NCBI GenBank assembly: GCA_030142905.1
Contig: JASJOG010000528.1
Coordinates: 1 to 64,000 of the forward strand
Direction of reading: 5' to 3'
Length of the DNA: 64,000 bases
From: Heliopora coerulea
Taxonomy: Eukaryota; Cnidaria; Anthozoa; Scleralcyonacea; Helioporidae
Notes under the pieces: generated by a model
What the model was told of the DNA's origin: nothing
Seen by the model: the letters and a program-made list of their open reading frames with translations, nothing else
The model's database searches: none
Made by a program: the position numbers and the translations under genes
Shown: positions 60,201 through 63,081 of the stretch, one piece after another
Position numbering within the stretch: the first letter of the stretch is position 1
Layout: every line of letters begins with the position of its first letter

Positions 60201-61096
60201 AGGTCTTATTAGGAATGGATCTCAAAGACCATTAATATATATTTTAGTTACTGAAAATATCTTGCAAGGAAACCAGAATCTCCAAAACTTAGCGTCTCCT
60301 ATTTTAGATATTTGTATGTTCGTGGAATTTCTATGCTAATGAATAAACATCTTTTTTTATTTGGTTTTTTATTAAAACTTAGATATCAATGAGTGTACTA
60401 ACGACACTTGTCATGGAAACGCAACCTGTAAAAACACGGTTGGATCTTTCATGTGTATGTGTGACGGCGAATTTACTGGTGATGGGTTTAATTGTTCAGG
60501 TATGAATTATTACAAGAAATATTTGTCATGCAATTTCAGTACCAGTTGGTTAGTTTTCAAGAATCAGAAGAAACTTTTCGCTTTCTTCATTTGCATTGAG
60601 TATAGTCAGTGCTGTGATTTGTTAAACAACCTTAGATCAGTGGTAGAAGAAATACTGGTTGTCGGTGTTACAATTGGGCCAAGAAAGCATCATAGTAATT
60701 AGGATTACATGTTGGTGTTGGTAGATCGTCCAGGTTAGTGCCGCCTTGAGAAAGATCGTCACTAACAGTCTCAAAACTACACTATAATGGATAATCTGCC
60801 ATCACCAACATACACCCATTCTCCCCGGGTCAAATTATTGACTTTAGTAATTAAGATTGGCGTGTTCGGTTCAAGTGATTCGAAAACTCGACGGGTTTTA
60901 TTTATTTTCAACATTTTGTCTGTAAAAATTAAACGATAATCAATTCTTAACGATCTTTTTAACACTAAACAAAATTTAGACGTGAACGAATGTACTAATG
61001 ACACATGTCATGGAAATGCAACTTGTAACAATACAGTTGGATCTTTCTTGTGTACTTGTGATCAGGGGTTTGGTGGTGACGGATTTAATTGTTCAG
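15234..61096 (+). CDS. Large secreted EGF-repeat protein gene (signal peptide, beta-propeller, at least 46 EGF modules), 3' end outside window
   Basis: This is a multi-exon gene rebuilt from splice sites and reading phase. Exon 1 (15234-15294) is a signal peptide, exons 2-3 are a propeller-like domain, and 46 EGF exons follow. Junction phases agree throughout: 1 after exon 1, 2 after exon 2, 1 after exon 3, then 1 after each open EGF exon. The total is about 6.2 kb of coding sequence, near 2,080 residues. EGF modules carry the calcium-binding pattern D-[VI]-[ND]-E-C and the hydroxylation pattern C-x-[DN]-x4-[FY]-x-C. No transmembrane segment or stop was found before the window ends, so the protein is C-terminally incomplete. 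Relatives by architecture are fibrillin-, nidogen- and LDLR-type extracellular proteins, but I cannot name an orthologue. Extracellular adhesion or matrix use is inference. Splice joins are read from sequence and are not confirmed by RNA. Confidence 0.85.
15295..16313 (+). other. Intron 1
   Basis: GT at 15295 (gtaagg), AG at 16313 after an unbroken T-run. It contains the MITE-like block at 15902-16180. Confidence 0.55.
15902..16180. mobile_element. MITE-like element in intron 1
   Basis: It begins caggcgcggatctaggatt and ends cccctggatcctctactgcgc, an imperfect inverted pair related to the CAGTGGCGGAT-type ends at 61570-63081. It is about 280 bp and non-coding, with no clear flanking duplication. 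Confidence 0.45.
16314..16707 (+). CDS. Exon 2: first half of beta-propeller domain
   Basis: The acceptor ttttttttctaag at 16313 gives a phase-1 start that joins exon 1 as K-A-S-N-H-Y. The donor gtaagt at 16708 leaves phase 2. About 131 residues with short repeats of propeller type: [12 protein letters not shown] followed by [11 protein letters not shown] resembles the YWTD...LDGS pattern of LDLR class-B repeats, and [13 protein letters not shown] repeats the theme. Predicted sequons NAT, NLT and NET are present. Assignment to a YWTD-type propeller is by pattern only; an NHL-like fold is an alternative. Confidence 0.75.
16708..18364 (+). other. Intron 2, with one hAT-like end
   Basis: Donor gtaagt at 16708, acceptor ttgttag at 18364. 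At 17094 a CAGTGGCGTAGCTACACC sequence resembles the hAT-type inverted termini elsewhere in the window, but no matching right end was found. The open frame at 18092-18325 is unexplained and stops before exon 3. Confidence 0.55.
18365..18753 (+). CDS. Exon 3: second half of beta-propeller domain
   Basis: The acceptor at 18364 supplies the G that completes CA-G (Gln) from exon 2, a phase-2 match. The donor gtaagtg at 18754 leaves phase 1, as the EGF exons need. About 130 residues with propeller-like phrases [29 protein letters not shown] and [11 protein letters not shown]. Exons 2 and 3 together give about 260 residues, the size of one six-bladed YWTD propeller. Sequence identity to known propellers looks low. 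Confidence 0.8.
18754..20381 (+). other. Intron 3
   Basis: Joins the propeller to the first EGF exon in phase 1. It contains the MITE at 19350-19678. The frame at 19864-20052 (-) has no support. Confidence 0.65.
19350..19678. mobile_element. hAT-like MITE, 329 bp, with 5-bp target duplication
   Basis: Perfect 15-bp termini: CAGTGGCGTACCCAG at the left, its complement at the right. The pentamer ATATA occurs on both sides (19345-19349 and 19679-19683). There is no transposase frame, so it is non-autonomous. Confidence 0.8.
20382..20501 (+). CDS. EGF exon 1
   Basis: 40 codons, phase 1-1, six Cys: [17 protein letters not shown], then [14 protein letters not shown]. Acceptor ttttccag, donor gtaaat. 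First EGF module after the propeller and among the most divergent; it lacks the GDGFNCSG ending of later modules. Confidence 0.88.
20702..20818 (+). CDS. EGF exon 2
   Basis: 39 codons, phase 1-1: [26 protein letters not shown] core, ending [11 protein letters not shown]. Acceptor ccttag after a long T-run, donor gtaaaa. Confidence 0.88.
21033..22404 (+). mobile_element. PIF/Harbinger-like element, degraded
   Basis: The left end ggctggtttccatataatcg and right end cgattatatggaaacgggct are inverted relatives (about 24 bp, imperfect). Subterminal GATCGCT units cluster at both ends (21060-21110, 22205-22300). The internal frame at 21248 resembles the start of a HARBI1-type protein. I could not settle the target duplication. 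Confidence 0.6.
21248..21529 (+). pseudogene. Harbinger transposase N-terminal fragment
   Basis: [19 protein letters not shown], then [20 protein letters not shown] and [10 protein letters not shown], matches the FWV-R-x(2)-F-x(n)-G-Y-H-x-L-x(2)-EL-R-x-D start that I know from PIF/Harbinger transposases. After about residue 60 the similarity breaks into a GC-rich stretch and a stop. The DDE catalytic part is absent. It is a dead gene inside the inverted-repeat element. Confidence 0.55.
24816..24932 (+). CDS. EGF exon 3
   Basis: 39 codons, phase 1-1: [26 protein letters not shown], ending [11 protein letters not shown]. Acceptor tctttcag, donor gtattg. Confidence 0.9.
25141..25257 (+). CDS. 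EGF exon 4
   Basis: 39 codons, phase 1-1: [26 protein letters not shown], ending [11 protein letters not shown]. Acceptor atttatttag, donor gtacct. Its intron after exon 3 is only about 208 bp. Confidence 0.9.
25258..26078 (+). other. Intron, nothing recognised
   Basis: AT-rich sequence. A gatgat-rich stretch occurs near 25280-25365. No element ends were seen. Confidence 0.6.
26079..26198 (+). CDS. EGF exon 5
   Basis: 40 codons, phase 1-1: [26 protein letters not shown], ending [12 protein letters not shown]. Acceptor ctgtctag, donor gtacgg. Confidence 0.9.
26199..26953 (+). other. Intron, nothing recognised
   Basis: AT-rich sequence without clear repeats. A short duplication of ccttgtatttc lies near 26785-26815. 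Confidence 0.6.
26954..27073 (+). CDS. EGF exon 6
   Basis: 40 codons, phase 1-1: [27 protein letters not shown], ending [11 protein letters not shown]. Acceptor atattgcag, donor gtacga. Last of the divergent 5' modules. Confidence 0.88.
27428..27578. mobile_element. MITE, about 150 bp, second copy of the 6.1-kb family
   Basis: The left end cagctgaatataactaccag and right end ctggtagtcgtattcagcgg are inverted repeats of about 20 bp. The internal phrase gcgaatggaaagacaattgc matches the complement of 6124-6264. Confidence 0.7.
28231..28346 (+). pseudogene. Fossil EGF exon (3' half intact)
   Basis: From 28274 the frame reads [10 protein letters not shown], then [14 protein letters not shown], and ends with one base before gtatgt at 28347, i.e. 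the normal phase-1 donor. Upstream, cgcagtgctcgactttgtcggaa matches a corrupted 5' half (about 28231-28258) with an insertion that removes the reading frame and the acceptor. It is a relict of the GDGF-type modules, lying upstream of the first intact one. Confidence 0.7.
28485..28870. repeat. Cluster of TTTCA(C/T)ATGTGAAAT-type motifs
   Basis: Many near-palindromic phrases (catatgtgatttcacat, cttacatgtgaaat, cacgtatgaaat, catatttgaaat), 20-60 bp apart. The same phrases recur at 42140-42380 (and its copies) and 57340-57645. Confidence 0.6.
29518..29634 (+). CDS. EGF exon 7
   Basis: 39 codons, phase 1-1: [26 protein letters not shown], ending [11 protein letters not shown]. First intact module of the homogeneous type. 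Acceptor actctag, donor gtacgt. Confidence 0.9.
29635..30978 (+). other. Intron with tRNA-derived SINE-like unit
   Basis: Holds the tRNA-like unit at 29873-29948. 30200-30900 shows nothing I can name. Confidence 0.6.
29873..29948 (-). repeat. tRNA-derived SINE head
   Basis: On the minus strand an acceptor-like pair GAGTCGA/TCGAGTC encloses an A-box-like TGCTCAACAGGTAGAGCA and a B-box-like GAGTTCAAATCCCGC. T-arm and acceptor pair well. It lies inside an intron with no CCA or isolated-gene context, so a SINE head is likelier than a working tRNA gene. The 33.6-kb unit ends in the same way. Confidence 0.65.
30979..31095 (+). CDS. EGF exon 8
   Basis: 39 codons, phase 1-1: [26 protein letters not shown], ending [11 protein letters not shown]. 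Acceptor atatgtag, donor gtgctg. Confidence 0.9.
31096..31769 (+). other. Intron, purine-rich 3' half
   Basis: 31430-31730 is a GA-rich low-complexity stretch (gaaaggaaag-type). The block 31495-31572 is an inverted copy of 35047-35134. Confidence 0.65.
31495..31572 (-). repeat. Dispersed repeat, inverted partner of 35047-35134
   Basis: The complement reads cgttgtttgaaacctgtg, gagagaacaggctttcc and atatcttgggtaatgtcac, matching the plus strand at 35047-35134 over about 80 bp. Confidence 0.65.
31770..31886 (+). CDS. EGF exon 9
   Basis: 39 codons, phase 1-1: [26 protein letters not shown], ending [11 protein letters not shown]. Acceptor aaaatctag, donor gtatgt. Confidence 0.9.
31887..32646 (+). 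other. Intron, nothing recognised
   Basis: No element ends or coding signal. The minus-strand frame at 32109-32303 has no motif. Confidence 0.55.
32647..32763 (+). CDS. EGF exon 10
   Basis: 39 codons, phase 1-1: [26 protein letters not shown], ending [11 protein letters not shown]. Acceptor aaatctag, donor gtgagc. Confidence 0.9.
33628..34186 (+). repeat. tRNA-derived SINE head split by an insertion
   Basis: The left part (33628-33670) gives GACTCGATAGTTCAATTGGT with an A-box-like core. The right part (34148-34186) gives a B-box-like GTGTCGATTCCCGC and TCTAGTC, which pairs with GACTCGA in six of seven positions. The two halves form one tRNA-like unit once the 33671-34142 insert is ignored. 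Confidence 0.6.
33671..34142. mobile_element. Insert inside the tRNA-like unit, about 470 bp
   Basis: It begins ggcggattaacctatgggcc and ends ctttacctttatccgctcc. The ends are weakly inverted (GCGGAT/ATCCGC) and both sides carry GGCCC-rich subterminal DNA. Flanking gcaac/gtaac may be a decayed 5-bp duplication. The frame at 33769 (+) has no recognisable domain. Confidence 0.5.
34357..34473 (+). CDS. EGF exon 11
   Basis: 39 codons, phase 1-1: [26 protein letters not shown], ending [14 protein letters not shown] is changed to LIC, so the C-terminal NCS sequon is lost here. Acceptor ccttaag, donor gtatgc. Confidence 0.9.
34474..35696 (+). other. Intron with dispersed repeat
   Basis: Includes the repeat at 35047-35134. 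An ATGAA-rich stretch precedes the acceptor (35570-35640). Confidence 0.6.
35047..35134 (+). repeat. Dispersed repeat, partner of 31495-31572
   Basis: cgttgtttaaaacctatggc, gtgagagaaaaagctttcc and atatcgtgggtaatgtcac recur inverted at 31.5 kb. Confidence 0.65.
35697..35813 (+). CDS. EGF exon 12
   Basis: 39 codons, phase 1-1: [40 protein letters not shown]. Acceptor acctag, donor gtatgc. Confidence 0.9.
35814..36324 (+). other. Intron with GGAC microsatellite
   Basis: A GGAC tetranucleotide run at about 36147-36170. Nothing else is recognised. Confidence 0.65.
36325..36444 (+). CDS. EGF exon 13, normal donor lost
   Basis: The acceptor tttactaaaaattag and module [37 protein letters not shown] are intact, but the usual TCAG/GT end reads gcaaagctaca, so no GT sits at the expected phase-1 position. 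The frame runs on to a stop at 36563. The only nearby phase-1 GT (36469) has a poor context. The exon may be skipped, spliced at that weak site, or used as an early end giving a truncated protein. The end coordinate is where the EGF similarity stops. Confidence 0.6.
36799..36915 (+). CDS. EGF exon 14
   Basis: 39 codons, phase 1-1: [26 protein letters not shown], ending [11 protein letters not shown]. Acceptor acatttag, donor gtgcag. Confidence 0.9.
36916..38512 (+). other. Intron of about 1.6 kb
   Basis: An ATGAA-rich tract at 37040-37095. 37560-37770 resembles the introns after the EGF exons at 41953, 42686 and 43216 (phrases gaaaaatattcatat, gagaattttcaag, tatgattctga), marking old exon-plus-intron duplications. 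The frames at 37322-37543 and 38018-38278 have no domain that I know. Confidence 0.55.
38513..38629 (+). CDS. EGF exon 15
   Basis: 39 codons, phase 1-1: [40 protein letters not shown]. Acceptor aaatgtag, donor gtaagg. Confidence 0.92.
38936..39046 (+). CDS. EGF exon 16, two residues short
   Basis: 37 codons, phase 1-1: [14 protein letters not shown] instead of ...CHGNATC, an in-frame 6-bp loss between Cys 2 and Cys 3. All six Cys remain, but the NAT sequon is gone and loop spacing is reduced. [10 protein letters not shown] and [11 protein letters not shown] are normal. Acceptor aaatttag, donor gtaagg. Confidence 0.85.
39047..39949 (+). other. Intron carrying a LINE 3' fragment
   Basis: It is interrupted by the LINE tail at 39192-39790. 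Confidence 0.7.
39192..39790 (+). pseudogene. LINE reverse-transcriptase C-terminal fragment and 3' tail
   Basis: The frame at 39192-39440 reads [19 protein letters not shown], then [17 protein letters not shown], the conserved end of non-LTR retrotransposon ORF2 proteins (R-x-W-N-x-L). An AT-rich 3' region ending in an A-rich tail (39765-39795) follows. It is 5'-truncated and inserted in the sense direction in an EGF intron. Confidence 0.65.
39950..40066 (+). CDS. EGF exon 17
   Basis: 39 codons, phase 1-1: [40 protein letters not shown]. Acceptor caaatttag, donor gtataa. The intron that follows is the left edge of the 5-kb tandem copies. Confidence 0.92.
40319..40412 (+). pseudogene. Dead EGF exon A-psi1
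   Basis: 94 bp between acceptor aaatttag and donor gtataa. About 23 bp from the CxxDTCHGN part are missing, so DVNEYSNL is followed by a stop and the frame is lost. The last Cys codon is followed by TGA where TCA is usual. Confidence 0.8.
40828..40944 (+). CDS. EGF exon 18 (unit A, exon 1)
   Basis: 39 codons, phase 1-1: [40 protein letters not shown]. Acceptor aaatttag, donor gtatgc. Confidence 0.92.
41232..41314 (+). repeat. tRNA-like SINE-type unit in unit A
   Basis: tagatcaacggttagagtg resembles an A box and cgggtttgatttcgg a B box, spaced as in a tRNA, with catctgag/ctgggg ends. Copies lie at 46231-46313 and 51228-51310. It is a decayed tRNA-derived repeat, not a tRNA gene. Confidence 0.5.
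41433..41550 (+). pseudogene. Dead EGF exon A-psi2
   Basis: Reads [16 protein letters not shown], then [10 protein letters not shown] and two stops. Cys 2 and later Cys are lost. The acceptor-like ag at 41432 and gtaagc at 41551 survive. It is the oldest-looking fossil in the unit. Confidence 0.65.
41953..42069 (+). CDS. EGF exon 19 (unit A, exon 2)
   Basis: 39 codons, phase 1-1: [40 protein letters not shown]. Acceptor aaaacatag, donor gtatgc. Confidence 0.92.
42140..42380. repeat. TTTCA(C/T)ATGTGAAA-type motif cluster in unit A
   Basis: The same near-palindromic phrases as at 28.5 and 57.4 kb (atttcacttatgaaaat, gatttcacatgcgaaag, cacttgtgaaatg). Copies lie about 5 kb and 10 kb downstream. 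Confidence 0.55.
42686..42802 (+). CDS. EGF exon 20 (unit A, exon 3)
   Basis: 39 codons, phase 1-1: [40 protein letters not shown]. The acceptor follows a long T-run (about 17 T) and aaatctag. Donor gtatgc. Confidence 0.92.
43216..43334 (+). pseudogene. Dead EGF exon A-psi3 (+2 frameshift)
   Basis: 119 bp. [16 protein letters not shown] and [10 protein letters not shown] are perfect; then a 2-bp gt insertion shifts the frame and [10 protein letters not shown] is lost. The donor is gtttgc where gtatgc is usual, preceded by tgg and not cag. Good acceptor, so inclusion would break the message. Confidence 0.8.
43764..43880 (+). CDS. EGF exon 21 (unit A, exon 4)
   Basis: 39 codons, phase 1-1: [40 protein letters not shown]. 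Val replaces the aromatic residue of the C-x-[DN]-x4-[FY]-x-C hydroxylation pattern. Acceptor aaatgcag, donor gtagga. Confidence 0.9.
44160..44279 (+). CDS. EGF exon 22 (unit A, exon 5)
   Basis: 40 codons, phase 1-1: [17 protein letters not shown] (one extra Asn codon in loop 1), [24 protein letters not shown]. Acceptor caatttag, donor gtaagg. Confidence 0.92.
44612..44728 (+). CDS. EGF exon 23 (unit A, exon 6)
   Basis: 39 codons, phase 1-1: [40 protein letters not shown]. Acceptor ccaatttag, donor gtatgg. Confidence 0.92.
44949..45065 (+). CDS. EGF exon 24 (unit A, exon 7)
   Basis: 39 codons, phase 1-1: [40 protein letters not shown]. Acceptor aaatttag, donor gtataa. The following intron matches the one after EGF exon 17, which defines the A/B junction. 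Confidence 0.92.
45318..45411 (+). pseudogene. Dead EGF exon B-psi1
   Basis: Copy of A-psi1 with the same deletion and stop; the second codon is TTG (Leu) where A has GTG. Confidence 0.8.
45827..45943 (+). CDS. EGF exon 25 (unit B, exon 1)
   Basis: Identical to EGF exon 18, including splice sites. Confidence 0.9.
46231..46313 (+). repeat. tRNA-like SINE-type unit in unit B
   Basis: Same as 41232-41314. Confidence 0.5.
46432..46549 (+). pseudogene. Dead EGF exon B-psi2
   Basis: Same decayed sequence and stops as A-psi2. Confidence 0.65.
46952..47068 (+). CDS. EGF exon 26 (unit B, exon 2)
   Basis: Identical to EGF exon 19. Confidence 0.9.
47685..47801 (+). CDS. EGF exon 27 (unit B, exon 3), GEGF variant
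   Basis: Copy of EGF exon 20 with GAC changed to GAA, so the ending reads [11 protein letters not shown]. Conservative, copy-specific change useful for telling unit B from A and C. Confidence 0.9.
48215..48333 (+). pseudogene. Dead EGF exon B-psi3
   Basis: The same +2 frameshift as A-psi3. The donor is further changed to gttacc, so splicing there is even less likely. Confidence 0.8.
48763..48879 (+). CDS. EGF exon 28 (unit B, exon 4)
   Basis: Identical to EGF exon 21, including the GSVMC change. Confidence 0.9.
49159..49278 (+). CDS. EGF exon 29 (unit B, exon 5)
   Basis: Identical to EGF exon 22 (40 codons, extra Asn). Confidence 0.9.
49611..49727 (+). CDS. EGF exon 30 (unit B, exon 6)
   Basis: Identical to EGF exon 23. 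Confidence 0.9.
49948..50064 (+). CDS. EGF exon 31 (unit B, exon 7)
   Basis: Identical to EGF exon 24. The intron after it opens unit C. Confidence 0.9.
50316..50409 (+). pseudogene. Dead EGF exon C-psi1
   Basis: Same deletion as A/B-psi1; shares the TTG codon with B and has a further ATG to ATT change before the CVCD-like part. Confidence 0.8.
50825..50941 (+). CDS. EGF exon 32 (unit C, exon 1), two substitutions
   Basis: Copy of EGF exon 18 with Phe to Ser (GSSVC where others have GSFVC) and Thr to Ile (GFIGDGF). The first change removes the aromatic residue of the hydroxylation pattern. Frame and splice sites are intact. Confidence 0.9.
51228..51310 (+). repeat. tRNA-like SINE-type unit in unit C
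   Basis: As 41232-41314 with a few substitutions in and around it (for example ctcactggc for ctcaccggc, tgggcc for tggggc). Confidence 0.5.
51430..51547 (+). pseudogene. Dead EGF exon C-psi2
   Basis: Same as A-psi2. Confidence 0.65.
51950..52066 (+). CDS. EGF exon 33 (unit C, exon 2)
   Basis: Identical to EGF exon 19. Confidence 0.9.
52682..52798 (+). CDS. EGF exon 34 (unit C, exon 3)
   Basis: Matches EGF exon 20 (GDGF form, as in unit A). The T-run before the acceptor is shorter than in B. Confidence 0.9.
53212..53330 (+). pseudogene. Dead EGF exon C-psi3
   Basis: Same +2 frameshift; donor gtttgc as in unit A, unlike B. Confidence 0.8.
53760..53876 (+). CDS. EGF exon 35 (unit C, exon 4)
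   Basis: Identical to EGF exon 21. Confidence 0.9.
54156..54275 (+). CDS. EGF exon 36 (unit C, exon 5)
   Basis: Identical to EGF exon 22. Confidence 0.9.
54608..54724 (+). CDS. EGF exon 37 (unit C, exon 6)
   Basis: Identical to EGF exon 23. Confidence 0.9.
54945..55061 (+). CDS. EGF exon 38 (unit C, exon 7)
   Basis: Identical to EGF exon 24, but the intron after it (gtatgcattacc...) is unrelated to those after exons 24 and 31. This marks the right edge of the triplication. Confidence 0.9.
55062..55861 (+). other. Intron, nothing recognised
   Basis: AT-rich sequence after the triplication; no element ends seen. Confidence 0.6.
55862..55978 (+). CDS. EGF exon 39
   Basis: 39 codons, phase 1-1: [40 protein letters not shown]. 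Acceptor aaatttag, donor gtatgc. Confidence 0.92.
56333..56410 (+). pseudogene. Fossil EGF exon (5' half only)
   Basis: After acceptor-like aaattcag it reads [13 protein letters not shown] and a stop, alignable with DVNECxNETCHxNAT. Cys codons have become Ser or His, and an aacagcacaata echo of the core follows. No donor remains. Confidence 0.55.
56553..56669 (+). CDS. EGF exon 40
   Basis: 39 codons, phase 1-1: [40 protein letters not shown]. Acceptor gaaatttag, donor gtatga. Confidence 0.92.
56931..57047 (+). pseudogene. Dead EGF exon with lost acceptor
   Basis: 117 bp similar to a module ([23 protein letters not shown]), but the acceptor tttag has become tttga with an extra base. A second 1-bp change after GSFTC leads to TGA. 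The donor gtaggc is intact. Confidence 0.75.
57064..57330 (+). other. Intron stretch, nothing recognised
   Basis: The open frame at 57064-57312 resembles other intron copies (gtgtgaaacaggc...) and has no domain. Confidence 0.5.
57340..57645. repeat. TTTCA(C/T)ATGTGAAAT-type motif cluster
   Basis: Third main cluster of the family: cacttcacatatgaaa, ttcacgtatgaaag, atttcacatgtc, catgtgtgaaatgg, tacatatgaaat. Confidence 0.6.
57772..57888 (+). CDS. EGF exon 41
   Basis: 39 codons, phase 1-1: [16 protein letters not shown] (Gly replaces the usual first Asp, a calcium-ligand position), [24 protein letters not shown]. Acceptor aaatatag, donor gtatgc. Confidence 0.9.
57914..58204. mobile_element. 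MITE, about 290 bp, hAT-like ends
   Basis: Left end caggtgtggccagcgtgaaa and right end tttcccgtggccttgccactg form an imperfect inverted repeat of about 30 bp. The open frame 57778-58140 spans an exon and this element and is not a gene. Confidence 0.55.
58415..58531 (+). CDS. EGF exon 42
   Basis: 39 codons, phase 1-1: [16 protein letters not shown] (Asp for the usual Glu), [24 protein letters not shown]. Acceptor aaatttag, donor gtaagg. Confidence 0.9.
58874..58990 (+). CDS. EGF exon 43
   Basis: 39 codons, phase 1-1: [40 protein letters not shown]. Acceptor aaattttag, donor gtatgt. Confidence 0.92.
59287..59403 (+). CDS. EGF exon 44
   Basis: 39 codons, phase 1-1: [40 protein letters not shown]. 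Acceptor aaatttag, donor gtatgg. Confidence 0.92.
59590..59910 (-). pseudogene. LINE reverse-transcriptase C-terminal fragment
   Basis: The minus-strand frame at 59910-59638 reads [20 protein letters not shown], then [20 protein letters not shown], the typical end of a non-LTR ORF2 protein (R-x-W-x-x-LP-x-x-IV). The last 100 bp recur at 60087-60185. It is truncated and dead. Confidence 0.7.
60087..60185 (-). repeat. Second partial copy of the LINE 3' end
   Basis: ttaccttaataaaaacat, tgtattcttttaacctg and tttcccaaggta repeat the order seen at 59600-59690. Confidence 0.6.
60383..60499 (+). CDS. EGF exon 45
   Basis: 39 codons, phase 1-1: [40 protein letters not shown] (Glu replaces Gly before FTG). 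Acceptor aaaacttag, donor gtatga. Confidence 0.9.
60980..61096 (+). CDS. EGF exon 46 (last seen)
   Basis: 39 codons, phase 1-1: [40 protein letters not shown]. Acceptor aaatttag, donor gtatgc. The next exon must lie beyond 64000, or in the last 2.9 kb in a form I do not recognise. Confidence 0.92.
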
Positions 61097-61569
61097 GTAT
61101 GCATAAGAGAGTAAATAAAGTAATAAACAAGCCTTTGTTTGCAACCTGTTTAGATAATAGGGACTTTAAGCAAGCTAGTACGGCGATGGTATTTAAGAAA
61201 GTAGGTTAATTGAAAGCATTTGAATAGAATAGCATTTAATTGACGTTTAAGTGAACTGTGAATGTTGTGCTGTCATCTTGAAAACTCTTCTTAGCAATTC
61301 TCATAACTTTGTTAACATTGAAACGAACGAATTAAACGTTCTATGTACTGTTGTTAAAACGTGAAAATATTCGCGACGACGTACTGTATGGAAGCAGGAC
61401 GACGTTGAAAACATTATTGAGACTCCAAATTATTCACTTCTTTTGTTTTGAATGAAAATTTCTATTGTAGGAACGGCTTACCGTAGACGTTGCCGTTGTG
61501 TTTGCATAAACTCCCTAATTATTTTTAACGCTATAGTATGTGATTGTTTACGCTTTAGTTCTTTCAGTT

Positions 61570-63081
61570 CAGTGGCGGATTTAGGATTTTTATCACCTTA
61601 GTCAAACTTTTGAATTTTCTTTGCAGTAGAGGGGGCGGTTAATACAAAACGCGCACTATGTTTCTCATATGGTAATTACATGCATTTTACAATAAATCAT
61701 AATTTGAATTTGAATTACTGAGTTGAATTTAAATTGGTTCGGACCAATTAAAAGTGAGTACAAGTGTATTTAGACGTAAATCAGAACATTCTGCAGATGC
61801 GACTGGCTGAAGTAAAAGAATCAGCAGAGGAACCGGAGCAAACTTTTGATTTGGCTTTTTGTTAACAGTTTTGTGACATCACAACACTTTCCTGAGAGAC
61901 GGATTATAGTGCGCCAGAGTCTTCAATACATGTGTCAGGCACAGTATGCAATCTTGACCTGAATAACAAGGGCTTTACACATTGCAGGGCAAGCTGTCGT
62001 TCCAGTTAGGATTAAAGATTCAAATCATTACAGTTACGACTGCAAATCCACAGTATTTTGCCCCGGTATCGCGAGAACAACAGGCCTATCTCATTCGATT
62101 TTGTGACGGCTCCATTTCATACGGTATCGGGTGAACATAATCTAAATTACTCTTTAGTATTAACCAGTATTATAATATCCTCAATTAATGATAAGTCTAA
62201 TCTTCCTGTTTAAATTTTAAGAAAATCTGATCATAAAGACCACTTTACCTGAGAACAATCTGTGTCTTCTTGCCCACTGCATAGTACTCGGCGCCAAAAT
62301 TACTGTTATTATCCAGACGTTTACTACCAACAGCAGAACGACTGCGAACGCTTAATGTCGACAACAGTGTCACAGATGAAAAGCAAGGTCTTACCATCAT
62401 TGCTAACAAGCGCAGTAAGAAAGCGTTTCAAAAATCTCGTAGACAATATGTTGAAGAACCGTAAGACTGTCAATGAAAACGATCTCTACACGCTAGTTAA
62501 AGCGTTTTGAAATCAACAAAACACTGTTTACGATAATATGACCAATCAGAAGAGGACCGATGAAAGGTGATAGTTTCGGCAAGGTGACATACCTCAGCAG
62601 ATTCGGCATGATGACATCACAAATTCGGAAAAAAACTTCAAAGTTTATACCGCTAAGCCAATAGCTTATGCTGTTAAGAAGCATCTTAAAATGTTGAGCC
62701 AATCAGAGCAAGTGAAACAAAATGAAGGTTCGGCAAAAGAGGCGGCGAAATTGCTCAAACCAATCACGGCTAACGATGAACAGAGTTTCAACAAACCAGC
62801 CAATTGCAAAGACGAATACAATCGAAAGATTCGGCAAATTGGTTGAGCTTGATCGAGAAACCAGCTAGAGCGCGATTCTGATGCTCGCCAATGTTACCAG
62901 AGATAACAAACGCACTAGATATAAATACGACGCCGGGAATTAAGATTCGGCGATGTAAACAAAGCAATCTGGCAACAACACAGCGGCAAATATGCGACGC
63001 AAAGTCAATCTGATATCTAATAATAGTTAGATAGTCACCTTAGTCGGCTGACCTATTTGACATACCCTAAATCCGCCACTG
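61570..63081. mobile_element. Non-autonomous TIR element, 1,512 bp, 5-bp target duplication
   Basis: Perfect 16-bp termini CAGTGGCGGATTTAGG. CAGTT flanks both sides (61565-61569 and 63082-63086). The ends resemble hAT-type CAGTGGCG termini. The internal frame 62262-62510 (82 codons) has no transposase motif. The phrase gattcggca recurs inside. Confidence 0.75.

Larger units (their letters stand above)
59404..60382 (+). other. Intron carrying antisense LINE fragments
   Basis: Mostly occupied by a LINE C-terminal fragment (59590-59910) and a second partial copy of its 3' part (60087-60185). Confidence 0.65.
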
